Part shown: piece after piece, positions 1 through 7,730 of the stretch
Layout: each line of letters opens with the position of its first letter
Position numbering within the stretch: position 1 is the stretch's first letter
Notes under the pieces: model-generated
Database searches by the model: none
What the model saw: only the letters and a program-made list of their open reading frames with translations
What the model was told of the DNA's origin: nothing
NCBI RefSeq assembly: GCF_025833875.1
Contig: NZ_JAOYOD010000001.1
Location: 2,356,001 to 2,420,000 of the forward strand
Source: Reichenbachiella ulvae
GTDB taxonomy: Bacteria; Bacteroidota; Bacteroidia; Cytophagales; Cyclobacteriaceae
DNA length: 64,000 nucleotides
Direction of reading: 5' to 3'
Program-made: the position numbers and the translations under genes

Positions 1-579
1 GAAAATCCAAGAGCGTCCTTCCCTTACCTTAAAAGAAATGCCAGGGTCTTTTTAAATCCAATTTGGCCATCATATCATACAGAATTATTTCCCGATTCTA
101 TACTAAATAATGAATCACCTCATGATTACGTGGAAAACGAACCACACCGTAATGCACTAAAGAAAATATATATTTCACGTTCTCATTTCAGTAACTTGGT
201 TTGTGGCGATATAATTCTTTTCTATAGGACGGGAGGTTATCACGAAAGTGTTATTTCAACAATTGGTATTGTCGAGAACGTAATTACAAACATTCAAAGT
301 GAGGATGATTTTGTAAGATTATGTAGAAAAAGAAGCATTTTTAACGACAAGGAACTGAGATACTGGTGGAATTACAGAAAGTCAAATAGACCATTCATTG
401 TGAACTTTCTTTATGTAGATTCCTTTCCCAAACCAAAGGTTAATTTGAAGAGGTTAATTGAAATAGGTGTAATTCCATCAATAAATGATGCCCCAAGAGG
501 GTTTGTACAAATAGAGAATAGTAAATTTGAAATATTTTTAAAAGAAGCTAGAGCTAATGAAAGTTATTTTGTCGATTAA
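1..579 (+). CDS. C-terminal part of a PUA/EVE-like domain protein (5' end outside window)
   Basis: The frame is open from base 1 with no initiator, so this is the 3' end of a gene that starts before the window; the GTG at 130 is only an internal codon. About 192 residues are visible. The segment GDIILFYRTGG followed by TIGIVENV looks like the beta-strands of a PUA-like (EVE/ASCH superfamily) fold, often linked to modified-base or RNA recognition. The preceding stretch (PSYHTELFPDS, ENEPHRNALKKIYISRS) reminds me of Bacteroidota proteins that fuse a GNAT acetyltransferase to such a module, but any GNAT part lies outside the window, so that is inference. It overlaps the next gene by 23 bases, which suggests translational coupling. 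It could equally be a stand-alone EVE-like protein. Confidence 0.6.
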   Translation, partial: ENPRASFPYLKRNARVFLNPIWPSYHTELFPDSILNNESPHDYVENEPHRNALKKIYISRSHFSNLVCGDIILFYRTGGYHESVISTIGIVENVITNIQSEDDFVRLCRKRSIFNDKELRYWWNYRKSNRPFIVNFLYVDSFPKPKVNLKRLIEIGVIPSINDAPRGFVQIENSKFEIFLKEARANESYFVD

Positions 580-934
580 ACCTGAATTTGCAGAAAAGAT
601 ATTTAATGGATCGAAGAAATTCGAGTTTCGGAGAAGGCTATATAAAAATAAGCAAATAAAAACTATTGTCGTTTATGCTTCATCTCCAATCAGCAAGGTT
701 ATTGGCGAATTTGAAATTGAAGAGGTAATTTATGACGAATTGAATTCTTTGTGGCAAACAACTAGTGAACTCTCAGGAATATCTCGTGATTATTATTTCG
801 ACTATTTCAAGGGAACAGAAATGGGATTTGCAATAGCAGTTAAGAAAGCTGAACTCTATGACGAGCCAGTCTGCATCAAAGAGACTTTTGGAATTAAGCC
901 ACCTCAGTCATTTGCTTACGTGCAAACGCAATAA
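557..934 (+). CDS. ASCH domain protein
   Basis: A 125-residue protein that is essentially one ASCH (PUA-like) domain. Visible marks are an N-terminal LSIKPEFAEKIFNGSKKFEFR, in which the G-x-K-x-x-E-x-R pattern is the usual ASCH signature, and VVYASSPISKVIGEFEIEEV, the strand pair that follows. ASCH proteins are thought to bind RNA or modified nucleotides. The E. coli member YqfB hydrolyses N4-acetylcytidine through Lys, Thr and Glu residues. Here Lys is present but I see no Thr in the matching place, so that activity should not be assumed. The ATG at 557 lies inside the end of the upstream PUA-like gene, so the two form a unit. No terminator-like hairpin is obvious directly after it. Confidence 0.75.
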   Translation: MKVILSIKPEFAEKIFNGSKKFEFRRRLYKNKQIKTIVVYASSPISKVIGEFEIEEVIYDELNSLWQTTSELSGISRDYYFDYFKGTEMGFAIAVKKAELYDEPVCIKETFGIKPPQSFAYVQTQ

Positions 935-983
935 CTCCCCGCTCGGTCGCATTTCCAAATACAACTAAAACCTTAAAAGGCAT

Positions 984-1027
984 TCTTGCCGTCCGGCAGG
1001 CGGGCGATAAACTCAGGATGACAGGGA
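984..1027 (+). repeat. REP-like intergenic repeat fragment
   Basis: The stretch begins with a small dyad around CTGCCGTCCGGCAGG and ends with CTCAGGATGACAGGGA. The same ending follows CCTTCGACAAG in the larger repeats at 2417-2442 and 7538-7563, so this is a truncated or diverged member of that family. Nothing in it looks coding. Confidence 0.5.
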
Positions 1028-1156
1028 ATCACGCAGCATCCCCAATCAGCCCATTTACAGCCCCTTCCTCCACCGGATTTCCTCCAAATCGACGGACAGG
1101 TCTCATCGCAGCTTGGCCTTATCAGGCAATGCCGCTCTGTCGAAAAGACGCGACCA

Positions 1157-1300
1157 GAAACATCCATGTTTCAGCATTTCCGGGATGTCGGAAAGGTCGA
1201 AACATGCGTGTTTCAGCGTTTCCGGAGTGTCGGAAAGGTCAAAACATCCATGTTTCAGCATTTCCGGATAGTCGGAAGGGTCGAAACATCCATGTTTCAG
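1157..1300 (+). repeat. 42-bp tandem repeat, 3.4 units, each with two dyads
   Basis: Units start at 1157, 1199 and 1241, with an 18-base partial unit at 1283. Each unit contains GAAACATCCATGTTTC (a dyad around CC) and TTTCCGGGATGTCGGAAA (a dyad with a six-base loop), so the array could fold into a string of hairpins. In unit 2 the first dyad becomes GAAACATGCGTGTTTC and still pairs. The period is divisible by three, so the minus strand reads as 14-residue repeats (LKHGCFDLSDxPEM) inside an open frame at 1103-1378. Most differences between units would change amino acids, so I favour a non-coding structural repeat. It lies between the ASCH gene and a convergent gene. Confidence 0.85.
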
Positions 1301-1312
1301 CCTCCTGGCCAT

Positions 1313-1347
1313 AAAAAAGCCCCAAATCGTGAAATTTGAGGCTTTTT
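1313..1347. terminator. Bidirectional terminator-like hairpin
   Basis: AAAAAAGCCCCAAAT pairs imperfectly with AAATTTGAGGCTTTTT across a short CGTG loop, with A-rich and T-rich flanks on both sides. It lies 46 bases past the stop of the minus-strand DUF6261-like gene and also closes the plus-strand region, so it probably serves both. Confidence 0.75.
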
Positions 1348-1392
1348 GTGTGTTTGGCTTGCCTTTTCGCTTAGGCAAACGACTTTCTGTCT

Positions 1393-2046
1393 CTACTTAT
1401 AGGTACTAACCAGCGTAGTTAGTTCCTTGTAGGCTTTGATCAGTTCGGCCGATCCTGTGACATTCGCATGCGAAAACAACAGGGTGAACAGTTTATTGAG
1501 TGCATCGACCAGCGGTTCTGCTGCCTCAGTAGCTGCTTTGGTATCCTTAGAGGCATTGAGCTGCTGAAAGTACTCGTCCGATACCGCCTTGAAGTTGTCA
1601 TTGGCCGTCTTGAGTGGCTCAATCCATCGCGAGAGACTCGGCAAAGCAGACAGGTCCAGTGCCTCGATTTTTTTCAGCATGTTGTCGGTCTGGGCGGTCT
1701 GTTCGTCGTAGGTCAGACGACTTAGCTCAAAACCATACTCGTCGGTGATCTTCACCAGCTGATCCAGCACTTTGGCGGTTTCAGACTCATGTGGAAAAAT
1801 TTGCTCAGACATCACAGCATTAAAAAAGCCGGTATTCAACTTGTCACGGGTGCGATCCAGGAGCTTCTTGTCAGAAGAAGCCTGATCGCGAGTCATCCCT
1901 GCTACGAAAATATCGTAGAGAGCCTTTGCCTCCGCTACCTGCGGAGCAAGCTCCTTCAGGTCTTTGGTGATGTCTAGTGCTTTGTTGCTAAAAGTTTGAA
2001 ACTGTGCCACTCGAAGTTCAGGCACTACAATAATTTGCATAATCAA
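1393..2046 (-). CDS. DUF6261-like protein of unknown function
   Basis: A 217-residue, all-helical, soluble-looking protein without signal peptide or membrane segments. It opens with a short strand-like stretch (IIVVPELRVAQFQTFS), followed by amphipathic helices rich in Lys, Glu and Ala (LYDIFVAGMTRDQASSDKK, LDQLVKITDEYG, LVDALNKLFTLLFSHANVTG). This layout resembles the DUF6261 family, common and uncharacterised in Bacteroidota; the assignment is from memory and uncertain. Two Met codons (2046 and 2040) could start it. It stands alone, converging on the ASCH pair, with the repeat mosaic on its upstream side. Its codon use is more GC-rich than that of the plus-strand genes at the window's left edge. 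Confidence 0.65.
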   Translation of the reverse strand: MIMQIIVVPELRVAQFQTFSNKALDITKDLKELAPQVAEAKALYDIFVAGMTRDQASSDKKLLDRTRDKLNTGFFNAVMSEQIFPHESETAKVLDQLVKITDEYGFELSRLTYDEQTAQTDNMLKKIEALDLSALPSLSRWIEPLKTANDNFKAVSDEYFQQLNASKDTKAATEAAEPLVDALNKLFTLLFSHANVTGSAELIKAYKELTTLVSTYK

Positions 2047-2152
2047 ATTAATTTTTGAAGTCCCAAACTAGCCAGCCCCGACTTTAAAATCCTGCCATTT
2101 TTCTTTAAAATCCTGCCAAAATACAGGTGAAAACAAGGTTTGAGCACTGAAA

Positions 2153-2251
2153 ACACCCCTATAATCCCCTCAAGGGGATATTACTGCGGATCGCCTTTCA
2201 TTGAAATCCGCCGCACTAGTTCAAGCGTCCGCTTGGACTCATTGATGATGC
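2153..2251 (+). repeat. Interspersed repeat modules (CCCCT dyad plus CGCTTGGACTC module)
   Basis: Bases 2153-2180 (ACACCCCTATAATCCCCTCA and the next eight) recur exactly at 7731-7758 and contain the dyad ATCCCCTCAAGGGGAT. Bases 2218-2251 (core CAAGCGTCCGCTTGGACTCA) recur with a few changes at 3400-3430 and, more diverged, at 8150-8171. The open frame at 2140-2340 across this stretch is made of repeats and is not called as a gene. Confidence 0.75.
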
Positions 2252-2320
2252 ACTACCACTCGTCCTCGTTTGTAACGAGGATGGCTGAGAATAGCGTTTG
2301 TAACGCGACGAATGGTAAAC

Positions 2321-2599
2321 CATCAGACAAGCAGCTCTGAAGACCCGGCCTTCTACCAAACCAAAACGTGCCGACATTTGCTGCTAGCAGATTATCATCA
2401 GCTCGGCCTGTCCCCTCCTTCGACAAGCTCAGGATGACAGGGAGAAGAGCTACGACCCGCTCACTACAACCAGAACTCGCATTCTTGTCTATTCGTTCGA
2501 AGTGACGTTCATTTATACAGCGTCATTGTGAGCCCGCCTGTCGGTGCACAGGAAGCGAGGCACGAGCGACGTGACAATCCGGTTGGGCAAGCTCTGCCG
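2321..2599 (+). repeat. Long interspersed repeat, copy 1 (about 280 bp)
   Basis: Runs from CATCAGACAAGCAGCTCTGA to GGTTGGGCAAGCTCTGCCG and is matched along its whole length by 7443-7720, with scattered substitutions and small indels. Inside it are REP-like units: CCTTCGACAAGCTCAGGATG, and CGTCATTGTGAGCCCGCCTG with the small dyad CCTGTCGGTGCACAGG. No open frame of note and no transposase lie within. I see no target-site duplication. Its origin (a dead mobile element or a composite of REPs) is open. Confidence 0.85.
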
Positions 2600-2736
2600 C
2601 CTCCCCACCAGTTGGTGAGTAGTCTTGCCGGGAGAGAATTGCAAGAAGTTAAAAGCTACCTTTTTGATTCCTAAAATCTACATTAGGTTTGTCGCCTTAT
2701 TGGGGAGGCACATTGCCTATCAGGTATAATTCTAAT

Positions 2737-3375
2737 ATGAAACAGTTCGGGTACTTATTGGCTTTGTTATTGATCGCTTTGATTCAGTCTGTGGAAGCGC
2801 AATCCAACGTGGGTGGATACATCATCACTAATTCCAGAGATACGGTAGAATCCCTTTTCACAGTGGCCAGAAAGAAGAAGGTAGACCAAGGCAACAACCT
2901 ACATTTCACCGAAATCATTTCGGGTGATTCTCTGGTGCGACTCACCTCCGCGGATCTTTTAGGATACAAAAAGGGAGACACCTTCTACAAAAGCTTCAAA
3001 CCTGGCTCACTGGATACGACCTTCTTCGCCAGGCAAATAACCACTGGAAAAGTGGTGCTCTACTATTCAGATGTCTTTGGAGGAAAGTACTACTTCAAAA
3101 AGCGCAACGAGCGGTACTATTACGAACTAGATAGCCAATCAGAATCCATCGTCAGATCGAATACTGCCGTGCCTGGCCCCTTAGTTGCAGAGCAAGCCTA
3201 TCAGTCGCTTGTCAATTCTTCTATTCCTGACATACAATCCAACGAAGGGGCTTACCGAGATTTTTTCATTGAGTATTTCGGAGATCATCAATTCATCGTA
3301 AACAAATTGAAGCAAGGCTTTCACACCTACAGCTCCATTGAATTCATGTTCAAAGAATATAACCGGAAAGACTAG
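2737..3375 (+). CDS. Secreted protein of unknown function
   Basis: A 212-residue protein. I take the ATG at 2737, because MKQFGYLLALLLIALIQSVEAQ is a clear signal peptide; the longer frame from 2689 adds an N-terminus made of intergenic sequence. The mature part is mixed alpha/beta with aromatic-rich strands (GKVVLYYSDVFGGKYYFKKRNERYYYELD), no cysteines and no lipobox, so a periplasmic or surface location is likely. I do not recognise a family. It stands between two repeat blocks with no co-directional partner nearby; the SDR gene downstream is about 280 bases away. Being flanked by repeats on both sides marks it as probably accessory. Confidence 0.75.
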   Translation: MKQFGYLLALLLIALIQSVEAQSNVGGYIITNSRDTVESLFTVARKKKVDQGNNLHFTEIISGDSLVRLTSADLLGYKKGDTFYKSFKPGSLDTTFFARQITTGKVVLYYSDVFGGKYYFKKRNERYYYELDSQSESIVRSNTAVPGPLVAEQAYQSLVNSSIPDIQSNEGAYRDFFIEYFGDHQFIVNKLKQGFHTYSSIEFMFKEYNRKD

Positions 3376-3391
3376 TTGGTGTCTGGAATTC

Positions 3392-3560
3392 TTCAGTGAG
3401 TTCAAACGTCCGCTTGGACTCATGGATGATACAAAGTACCAAAAAACCCACTGACTGCCGTCAGGCAGGCTTCCGCCTATCGGCACCTTCCCGTGGGGAA
3501 GGATTAATGGAACATGGGCAGTGGACATCGTATCATGCAGCCCCATTCCTTTTCATCCCT
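3392..3560 (+). repeat. Intergenic repeat mosaic upstream of the SDR gene
   Basis: Contains a second CGTCCGCTTGGACTCATGGA module (3400-3430; compare 2218-2251), the small dyad ACTGCCGTCAGGCAGG (about 3452-3467) and ACATCGTATCATGCAGCCCC (3525-3544), which recurs at 7796-7815. The open frame runs through all of it into the SDR gene, but the translated N-terminus would be repeat-derived, so it is excluded from that gene. Confidence 0.7.
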
Positions 3561-3656
3561 ACCCCATACACTAGTACGGCAGCAGATAAAACCGTATCTT
3601 GTATAGATATGGAATCGAAACCCGATTCGAATCACCAAACGATAAACTCCAACACT

Positions 3657-4433
3657 ATGAACCTAAGCGAAAACACAATCCTGGTCACCGGTGGCACAAG
3701 TGGCATTGGGTACGAAATGGCCAAAGAATTTCTGAAGCGAGACAACAAGGTCATCATCACTGGCCGAAACGAACAAAAGCTACAAAAAGCAGTGCAAGAA
3801 CTCAAGGGCGCAATAGGTATCGCTTGCGATGTGAGCCAGCCTGATCAGATCCAGCAGCTCTACCAGCAAATCGAAAAGGAACACCCCGATCTCAACATCC
3901 TGATCAACAATGCGGGCGTCATGCTTACCATCAACTTGCAGGCACACAAGCTATCCGAACGGGACCTGACTCAAGAGTTTGACATCAACGTAAAAGGCAC
4001 CATCTGGATGAACGATGCCTTTCTCCCCTTGCTGGGCAAAAACAGCCACTCTGCTACCGTGACCGTTTCTTCAGGTTTGGCCTTTGCCCCACTGCCGATC
4101 ACCCCGATCTACTGCGCCACCAAGGCGGCCCTCCACTCCTACTCACTGTCTCTCCGAGAGCAACTCAAAAACACCAGCATCAAAGTATTCGAGCTAGCCC
4201 CTCCTGCCACGAAAACGGAATTACTAGCAGGCTTTGAGGAAGAAGACATGGAAGGTGTGACTCCCATGACAGTCGAAGCATTGGTAGCCAAGTTCATCGA
4301 GGGACTCTCCAAAGACAAATTGGAAATATGCCCCGGCCAGGCCTCACAGCTCAAGTTCATGGGCCGCTTTTTCCCCAACTTCATCCTCAAACAACTGAGC
4401 AAACCCATCGCCAGAATGCACGCGGAGATGTAG
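3657..4433 (+). CDS. SDR-family oxidoreductase (DltE-like)
   Basis: A 258-residue classical short-chain dehydrogenase/reductase. The ATG at 3657 is chosen because it places the nucleotide-binding strand near the N-terminus (NTILVTGGTSGIGYEMAKEF, glycine motif TGGxSGIG). Further marks are NNAGV, the catalytic Ser in VTVSSG, and YCATKAA, which supplies Tyr and Lys. Substrate cannot be read from the sequence; the closest remembered relatives are DltE-like proteins of unknown substrate. No cofactor-deciding acidic residue is clear; the Arg in ITGRNEQK hints at NADP(H). The gene stands alone, with a repeat block upstream and a convergent metallophosphoesterase downstream. It has a paralogue of the same superfamily at 53200-54054. 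Confidence 0.9.
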   Translation: MNLSENTILVTGGTSGIGYEMAKEFLKRDNKVIITGRNEQKLQKAVQELKGAIGIACDVSQPDQIQQLYQQIEKEHPDLNILINNAGVMLTINLQAHKLSERDLTQEFDINVKGTIWMNDAFLPLLGKNSHSATVTVSSGLAFAPLPITPIYCATKAALHSYSLSLREQLKNTSIKVFELAPPATKTELLAGFEEEDMEGVTPMTVEALVAKFIEGLSKDKLEICPGQASQLKFMGRFFPNFILKQLSKPIARMHAEM

Positions 4434-4485
4434 TGGAGAGGTAGAGTGGAACTGTAGCCTGGTCGAAGTTCATAAGAAAGGCAGG

Positions 4486-5661
4486 CTATGGCAACAGCTC
4501 CCGACTACCATCAGCAAAAATCCTAAAGCGCTGCTGGTCCTTAATCAATAGCCCCTGGGTCTCTCCAAATGGCCAGAGATGTAAGTAATCCTTTGGGTGC
4601 CTGACATCTATGGCTATGACTCTATCATTATAAAGGCTAGTTACTTCCGTCTGCACTGTATGTCCCACTACCACGGCATCTGCCTCAAAATAATCAAGCG
4701 GTCCATCCACCTCCTCTTGAGTCAGCCCATCTTCGAAGTATCCTCGATACCAGCATATTCCCTTTCGGTTAGACAATACCAGCTCATCATATCCCATATG
4801 GGGTCTGGGATAGTAGGTCTTGCGATAATTGGACCGACTCATGTTATTGATTTCGTCCAAACTCAAATGGGAATCCTTCAGGTCGGGATGCAAGCCACCA
4901 TGAACGAACAGATAGCCGTTGATCTTTTCAATCGAGTTTTTTCTGGACATCCATCGTCCTAAAAAAGACGAACTATCATACAACTGGTGGTGCTGCCTCC
5001 CCATGATTGCTGATGCAGCATAGTACTTATCTGCAGCTGATTCGTAAAAACCCTGCATGTTCTTCAGCTCATGATTTCCAATGATGAAGTGCACTCGACC
5101 GCCCGCTTGCCTGGCCTCCTGGTCCAGTTTGTAGATCAGCCAGAGCACCTGCGTCACCGACCAACCCCGATCGACAAAATCCCCCACCAACACCAAATGT
5201 CCTTTTCCAAATATCCATTTTAACTCCTCGTTGATCACTCCATTGCCAATCAGAAAATCACGAAATGCCTGAAAGCCTCCTTCGATATCCGATATAGCGA
5301 CAATCGGATTATTATCTTCATATATTGATGGATGACTTGTTATCTGTGTATCGATACTGAATTCGAACCGAGTAGAGTCGAGAGCAAAATAGCAGCTCGC
5401 CAAAATAGAACCAGATCCATTCCACGGTTTCTTTTTGAGGTAAAATCCCGCTTCTTTATCTCCGTGAATGTAGTTGACAACCCAGGTGCTATCATTCTGA
5501 GCAAATACATAAGGTCCCTCATTGTTCAGGTTCAGTCTGGCAGGATGCTCTCCATATCTGAGTATCGCCCGCACCTGCAGTCCTACAAAAACAGCAAGGA
5601 CAAAGAGTACCAGTAGGGTAATACCTACATGTCTAAAGTATCTTAATATCCGTTTTTTCAT
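4486..5661 (-). CDS. Membrane-anchored metallophosphoesterase, PPP-like
   Basis: A 391-residue protein. The ATG at 5661 gives a normal basic N-terminus followed by one transmembrane helix (VGITLLVLFVLAVFVGLQV), so it is probably a signal-anchor protein with an extracytoplasmic domain. Calcineurin-like motifs occur in order: SDIEGG, GDFVDRG, GNHE, FVHGG and VVGHT. The first motif is normally GDxHG; here the His position is Glu, which I recall as a trait of a Bacteroidota subgroup. The closest known class is the Shewanella-like (Shelph) bacterial PPP phosphatases; the substrate is unknown. It converges with the SDR gene and is divergent from the histidine kinase at 5871. Confidence 0.85.
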   Translation of the reverse strand: MKKRILRYFRHVGITLLVLFVLAVFVGLQVRAILRYGEHPARLNLNNEGPYVFAQNDSTWVVNYIHGDKEAGFYLKKKPWNGSGSILASCYFALDSTRFEFSIDTQITSHPSIYEDNNPIVAISDIEGGFQAFRDFLIGNGVINEELKWIFGKGHLVLVGDFVDRGWSVTQVLWLIYKLDQEARQAGGRVHFIIGNHELKNMQGFYESAADKYYAASAIMGRQHHQLYDSSSFLGRWMSRKNSIEKINGYLFVHGGLHPDLKDSHLSLDEINNMSRSNYRKTYYPRPHMGYDELVLSNRKGICWYRGYFEDGLTQEEVDGPLDYFEADAVVVGHTVQTEVTSLYNDRVIAIDVRHPKDYLHLWPFGETQGLLIKDQQRFRIFADGSRELLP

Positions 5662-5870
5662 ATTAATAATATTTTTGATTTCGGATTCTAAAGTAGACCC
5701 AGCTCCCGACCTCCATAAATAATAGTGATGAACAGACCTCAGATGAAGACAATCGAATTGCTGACAGGGCATAAATGCGCTTGCCCCCAGTTTCGCTCCT
5801 TTCATCCTCATAAAAAATCAGTTGGTCACTGAGTTTTTGATGCATTTCGAGCTATGTTTAACCTTGTTGC

Positions 5871-6698
5871 ATGAAATTAACTATCACTCAAAAATCACTA
5901 AGGAAGCTCTACATCGCCGGTGCAGCGCTATTGGCTATTCCACTTATGGTCTTGGGAGTGTGGATCATAGTATCAACAGAAAATCACTTGACTCTGGTCA
6001 TCGAAACGCCCTTTGAGACTTTACTTTTCGTATTGTACATTTTGCTGGCCCTATTCATGCTATCGGTGCTCGGCTATCGACTGATGATGAGGGTCCGTTC
6101 CCTGCTGAGTCTAAGAAATGAAAAGTTGCGAATGGAACAGCAACATCTGCAAAATCAGATTAGCCCCCACTTCTTTTTCAACGTGCTCAACAACCTCTAC
6201 GGCCTGATAGAAAAGCAGCCTCAAAAAGCCAAAGAAATGGTCTTAACCCTGTCGGATATGATGCGCTATAGCATCTACGAAGGGCAAAAGGATGAAGTGA
6301 CCTTGTTGGAAGAAAAGACCTTCATAGAGAAATTCATTCATCTCAACCTTTCCAGATATCGCAAAACGATTCGAATCAATTTTGAAGCAGACCTGGCCGA
6401 CGAACAAAGTAAGATTACTCCATTGCTTTTCATCATTCTGGTGGAAAACGCATTCAAACATGGCGTAGAAAAACTAACTGAACAGGCCTTTGTAGACATC
6501 AACATGAAGAGCACCGACTCGGAAGTTTACTTTAGCATCAGCAACAATTTTGATCCGGACGAACCAAGCGCAAACGGCGGAGTAGGTCTTGCCAATTTGA
6601 GAAGAAGGCTAGAACTGGTCTATCCTAAAAAGCATCAGTTGGATATTGAAAAATCAGACACCACCTTTACCGTCCAATTCAGGCTTTCACTCGCATGA
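5871..6698 (+). CDS. LytS/YehU-type sensor histidine kinase
   Basis: A 275-residue sensor kinase. Two transmembrane helices fill residues 12-70 (LYIAGAALLAIPLMVLGVWI and LLFVLYILLALFMLSVLGY) with almost no periplasmic loop, so there is no separate ligand domain. A short coiled coil leads to the His_kinase (PF06580-type) core QISPHFFFNVLNNL, with phosphoacceptor His100. The ATPase N box is VENAFKHG, followed by GVGLANLRRRLELVYP. This family phosphorylates LytTR regulators. It overlaps the next gene by four bases (ATGA), fixing it as a bicistron with the response regulator. The target system is not evident. Confidence 0.92.
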   Translation: MKLTITQKSLRKLYIAGAALLAIPLMVLGVWIIVSTENHLTLVIETPFETLLFVLYILLALFMLSVLGYRLMMRVRSLLSLRNEKLRMEQQHLQNQISPHFFFNVLNNLYGLIEKQPQKAKEMVLTLSDMMRYSIYEGQKDEVTLLEEKTFIEKFIHLNLSRYRKTIRINFEADLADEQSKITPLLFIILVENAFKHGVEKLTEQAFVDINMKSTDSEVYFSISNNFDPDEPSANGGVGLANLRRRLELVYPKKHQLDIEKSDTTFTVQFRLSLA

Positions 6699-7387
6699 TC
6701 AAATACCTTATAGTCGATGACGAACCAGTAGCACATGACATCATTCAGGACTACAGCCAGCTGCTGCCCAACATGAGGCTAGTAGGCAACTGCTATGATG
6801 CCCTACAAGCCATCGAGATATTACAAAAGCAAAAGGTAGATCTCATGTTCCTGGATTTAAACATGCCCAAGTTGAAAGGCTTTGATTTTTTGAGATCGCT
6901 GTCTCACGCTCCTAAAGTAATAGTAACCTCCGCCTATCAGGAATATGCCATAGAAGGCTTTGAACTTGACGTGATTGACTACTTGCTCAAACCTTTCGAC
7001 TTCAGTAGATTTCTTAAGGCGGTCAACAAAGCCACTTCGCAACCTGCCCTTCCCCATTCTCCCACTACCGAAGAAGAGCAGAGCATATTTCTCAAGAGTG
7101 ACAAAAAGTATATCCAAATTAGGACTGCAGAAATAGCAATACTCGAAGCGGCTGGCAATTACACCAAAATCCTGAGCGGTGGATCACTCATTATGGTTAG
7201 AGAAAAAATATCTGATCTCCTCCTCACCTTCAACAGCGACAACCTGATTCAAGTGCACAAATCCTTCGTAGTGTCAAAGAAGGATATTCAAAGTATCGAA
7301 GGCAACCGCATCTGGATCAAGGATCAAACCGTGCCTATTGGCAAAACCTACAGATCCCAATTGACAGGATTATTGGGTCTAAAGTGA
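6695..7387 (+). CDS. LytTR-family response regulator
   Basis: A 230-residue two-domain regulator. The receiver domain (1-120) has the acidic pair VDDE, phosphoacceptor Asp54 in MFLDLNMP, and the conserved Lys in YLLKPFDF. Residues 130-230 form a LytTR DNA-binding domain, visible as the strand KKYIQIRTAEIAILEAAGNYTKI and the end VHKSFVVSKKDIQSIEGNRIWI. LytTR regulators bind direct repeats upstream of their targets; I could not identify such sites with confidence. It is translated with the upstream kinase, sharing ATGA. Downstream lies only a repeat region. Confidence 0.93.
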   Translation: MIKYLIVDDEPVAHDIIQDYSQLLPNMRLVGNCYDALQAIEILQKQKVDLMFLDLNMPKLKGFDFLRSLSHAPKVIVTSAYQEYAIEGFELDVIDYLLKPFDFSRFLKAVNKATSQPALPHSPTTEEEQSIFLKSDKKYIQIRTAEIAILEAAGNYTKILSGGSLIMVREKISDLLLTFNSDNLIQVHKSFVVSKKDIQSIEGNRIWIKDQTVPIGKTYRSQLTGLLGLK

Positions 7388-7442
7388 GGTATGAGCAAGG
7401 GGACTAAACTGTCTTCCTTGTTATTCTGAATTCAGGTAAAAG

Positions 7443-7720
7443 CATCAGACAAGCAGCTCTAAAGACCCGGCCTTCTACTAAACCAAAACGCTCCTATAAT
7501 GGCTGCTAGCAGATCATCATCAGCTCTGCCTGTCCCTCCTTCGACAAGCTCAGGATGACAGGGATAATTGCTACGACCCGCTCACTACAACCAGAACTCG
7601 CGTTCTTGTCTATTCGTTCGAAGTGACTTCCATATAAACAGCGTCATTGTGAGCCCGCCTGTCGGCGCACAGGAAGCGAGGCACGAGCGACGTAACAATC
7701 CGGTTGGGCAAGCTCTGCCG
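7443..7720 (+). repeat. Long interspersed repeat, copy 2 (about 280 bp)
   Basis: Same orientation and nearly the same sequence as 2321-2599, beginning CATCAGACAAGCAGCTCTAA and ending GGTTGGGCAAGCTCTGCCG. Differences are scattered substitutions, for example GTAACAATCC for GTGACAATCC. The two copies are direct repeats about 5.1 kb apart, enclosing the secreted protein, SDR, phosphoesterase and two-component genes. Confidence 0.85.
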
Positions 7721-7730
7721 TAGGATATTG

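Noticed and set aside
1157..1300. The tandem array as a CRISPR
   Set aside because: Units are contiguous with no unique spacers, and no cas genes are in the window.
1018..1314. Open frames on both strands across the 42-bp repeat array (plus 1018-1314, minus 1103-1378)
   Set aside because: Both are produced by a repeat period divisible by three; unit differences mostly change amino acids and there is no family match, so no gene is called.
2140..2340. 66-codon plus-strand frame
   Set aside because: Consists of interspersed repeat modules found at other intergenic sites.
2321..2599. The 280-bp repeat as a complete insertion sequence
   Set aside because: No transposase frame, no terminal inverted repeats and no target duplication seen.
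3396..3656. N-terminal extension of the SDR gene
   Set aside because: The extra 87 codons are translated repeat sequence; the SDR nucleotide-binding strand begins right after the ATG at 3657.
4455..4488. TAGCCTG/CAGGCTA dyad between the SDR and phosphoesterase genes as a terminator
   Set aside because: Seven-base stem with a 20-base loop and no T-run; too weak.
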